From Streptomyces diastatochromogenes (GTDB taxonomy: Bacteria; Actinomycetota; Actinomycetes; Streptomycetales; Streptomycetaceae), in the NCBI GenBank assembly GCA_001550305.1, contig LRTP01000390.1, positions 1 to 42,271 of the forward strand: a DNA stretch of 42,271 bases, in the 5' to 3' direction. Of this stretch, positions 41,905 to 42,271 are shown piece after piece; position 1 is the stretch's first letter; the number at the start of each line of letters is the position of its first letter. The notes beneath the pieces are model-generated. The model did no database searches. It was not told the origin of the DNA and saw nothing but the letters and a program-made list of their open reading frames with translations. The translations under genes and the position numbers were made by a program.

Positions 41905-42271
41905 TCAGGCCATGCGCCGCAGCCGGTCCAGGAGCGAGCCGGTGCGTCCGCTTCGTATGTCGTCCGCGGACAGGACCCTCTCCTCGTCGTCCACAAGGCG
42001 CCGCAGCAGTTCCACGGCGGCGTGGCGCTCTCCCGTACGGACCAACAGCACGGCGATCTCGTACCGCGTGTCCAGCACCGCGGGGTCGCCCGGCCCGAGG
42101 AGACTGCGCTGTTCGGCGAGGACCGACTTCAGCTCGTCCAGGGCCTCACGGGTGCGGCCGAGCGCGCCCGCGCACAGGGCGGCTCCGGCTCGGGCGGCGA
42201 GGAAGTCGGCGCGCCCGAGGCCGGGTGCGGCCATGAACTCCTCGTACTCCTCCAGGGCGCGGGCGGGGCGG
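41905..42271 (-). CDS. TPR-containing protein, C-terminal part (cut by window edge)
   Basis: The minus-strand frame runs to the right edge of the window without a convincing start; the ATG at 42234 lies inside the repeat pattern (upstream codons read RPARALEEYEEF). Helical repeats such as AARAGAALCAGALGRTREAL, then VLDTRYEIAVLLVRTGERHA fit tetratricopeptide units. The gene ends just upstream of the drmD-like gene, on the same strand. The visible part gives no enzymatic domain; many Streptomyces regulators and kinases carry such tails. Confidence 0.55.
   Translation of the reverse strand, partial: RPARALEEYEEFMAAPGLGRADFLAARAGAALCAGALGRTREALDELKSVLAEQRSLLGPGDPAVLDTRYEIAVLLVRTGERHAAVELLRRLVDDEERVLSADDIRSGRTGSLLDRLRRMA

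Noticed and set aside
1..42271. CRISPR arrays, tRNA and rRNA genes
   Set aside because: Read through for regular repeat-spacer units and cloverleaf or ribosomal sequence; none seen by eye. A short tRNA could still be missed without a computed search.

Overview
The window is about 42.3 kb of actinobacterial chromosome, almost certainly Streptomyces. Most genes are strongly GC-rich with G or C in the third codon position. Starts are often GTG, and a WhiJ-like trio (HATPase, XRE-DUF5753, DUF397) sits at 32.4-34.1 kb. Nothing was searched against a database: every name rests on motifs read in the translations.

Layout. 0-1.7 kb is a boundary zone of decayed mobile DNA: an rve-type integrase relic, a serine-recombinase C-terminal tail and a LuxR/NarL regulator fragment. 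1.77-8.25 kb (minus) is a tightly overlapping drmC-drmB-drmA operon, the DISARM core. 8.4-20.6 kb holds four large accessory genes: a RelE-fold/UvrD helicase fusion (plus), a 1980-aa Upf1-like helicase with PD-(D/E)XK and GreA/GreB-C domains (minus), a ParB-like DGQHR protein (plus) and a DUF262-DUF1524 (GmrSD-type) protein with an alkyltransferase-like tail (plus). 20.6-24.2 kb has a membrane Ser/Thr kinase and a MerR regulator fused to a DnaN-like clamp. After an IS5-type relic come an ADP-ribosylglycohydrolase/phosphatase fusion, a CoiA-like/CCA-transferase/HD fusion and a protein of unknown function (24.7-31.4 kb, all minus). Then follow a small unknown gene and the WhiJ-like trio. 34.2-41.8 kb (minus) is an adenine-specific methyltransferase translationally coupled to an SNF2 helicase, resembling drmMI and drmD. 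A TPR protein runs off the right edge.

Main points. (1) All five class 1 DISARM-type genes are present on one strand in the order drmD, drmMI ... drmA, drmB, drmC, but about 26 kb of other genes separates the two halves. (2) A 14-bp element, TTGACTSAGTTCAC, lies between drmA and the RelE-UvrD gene, before the ParB-like gene and before the DUF262 gene. Weaker copies lie before the Upf1-like gene and the small gene at 31.9 kb. This suggests these transcription units are co-regulated and may form one extended defence system. (3) Several fusion proteins are unusual, especially the Upf1-like helicase/nuclease with a Gre-factor domain and the MerR-clamp fusion with its own textbook MerR-type promoter.
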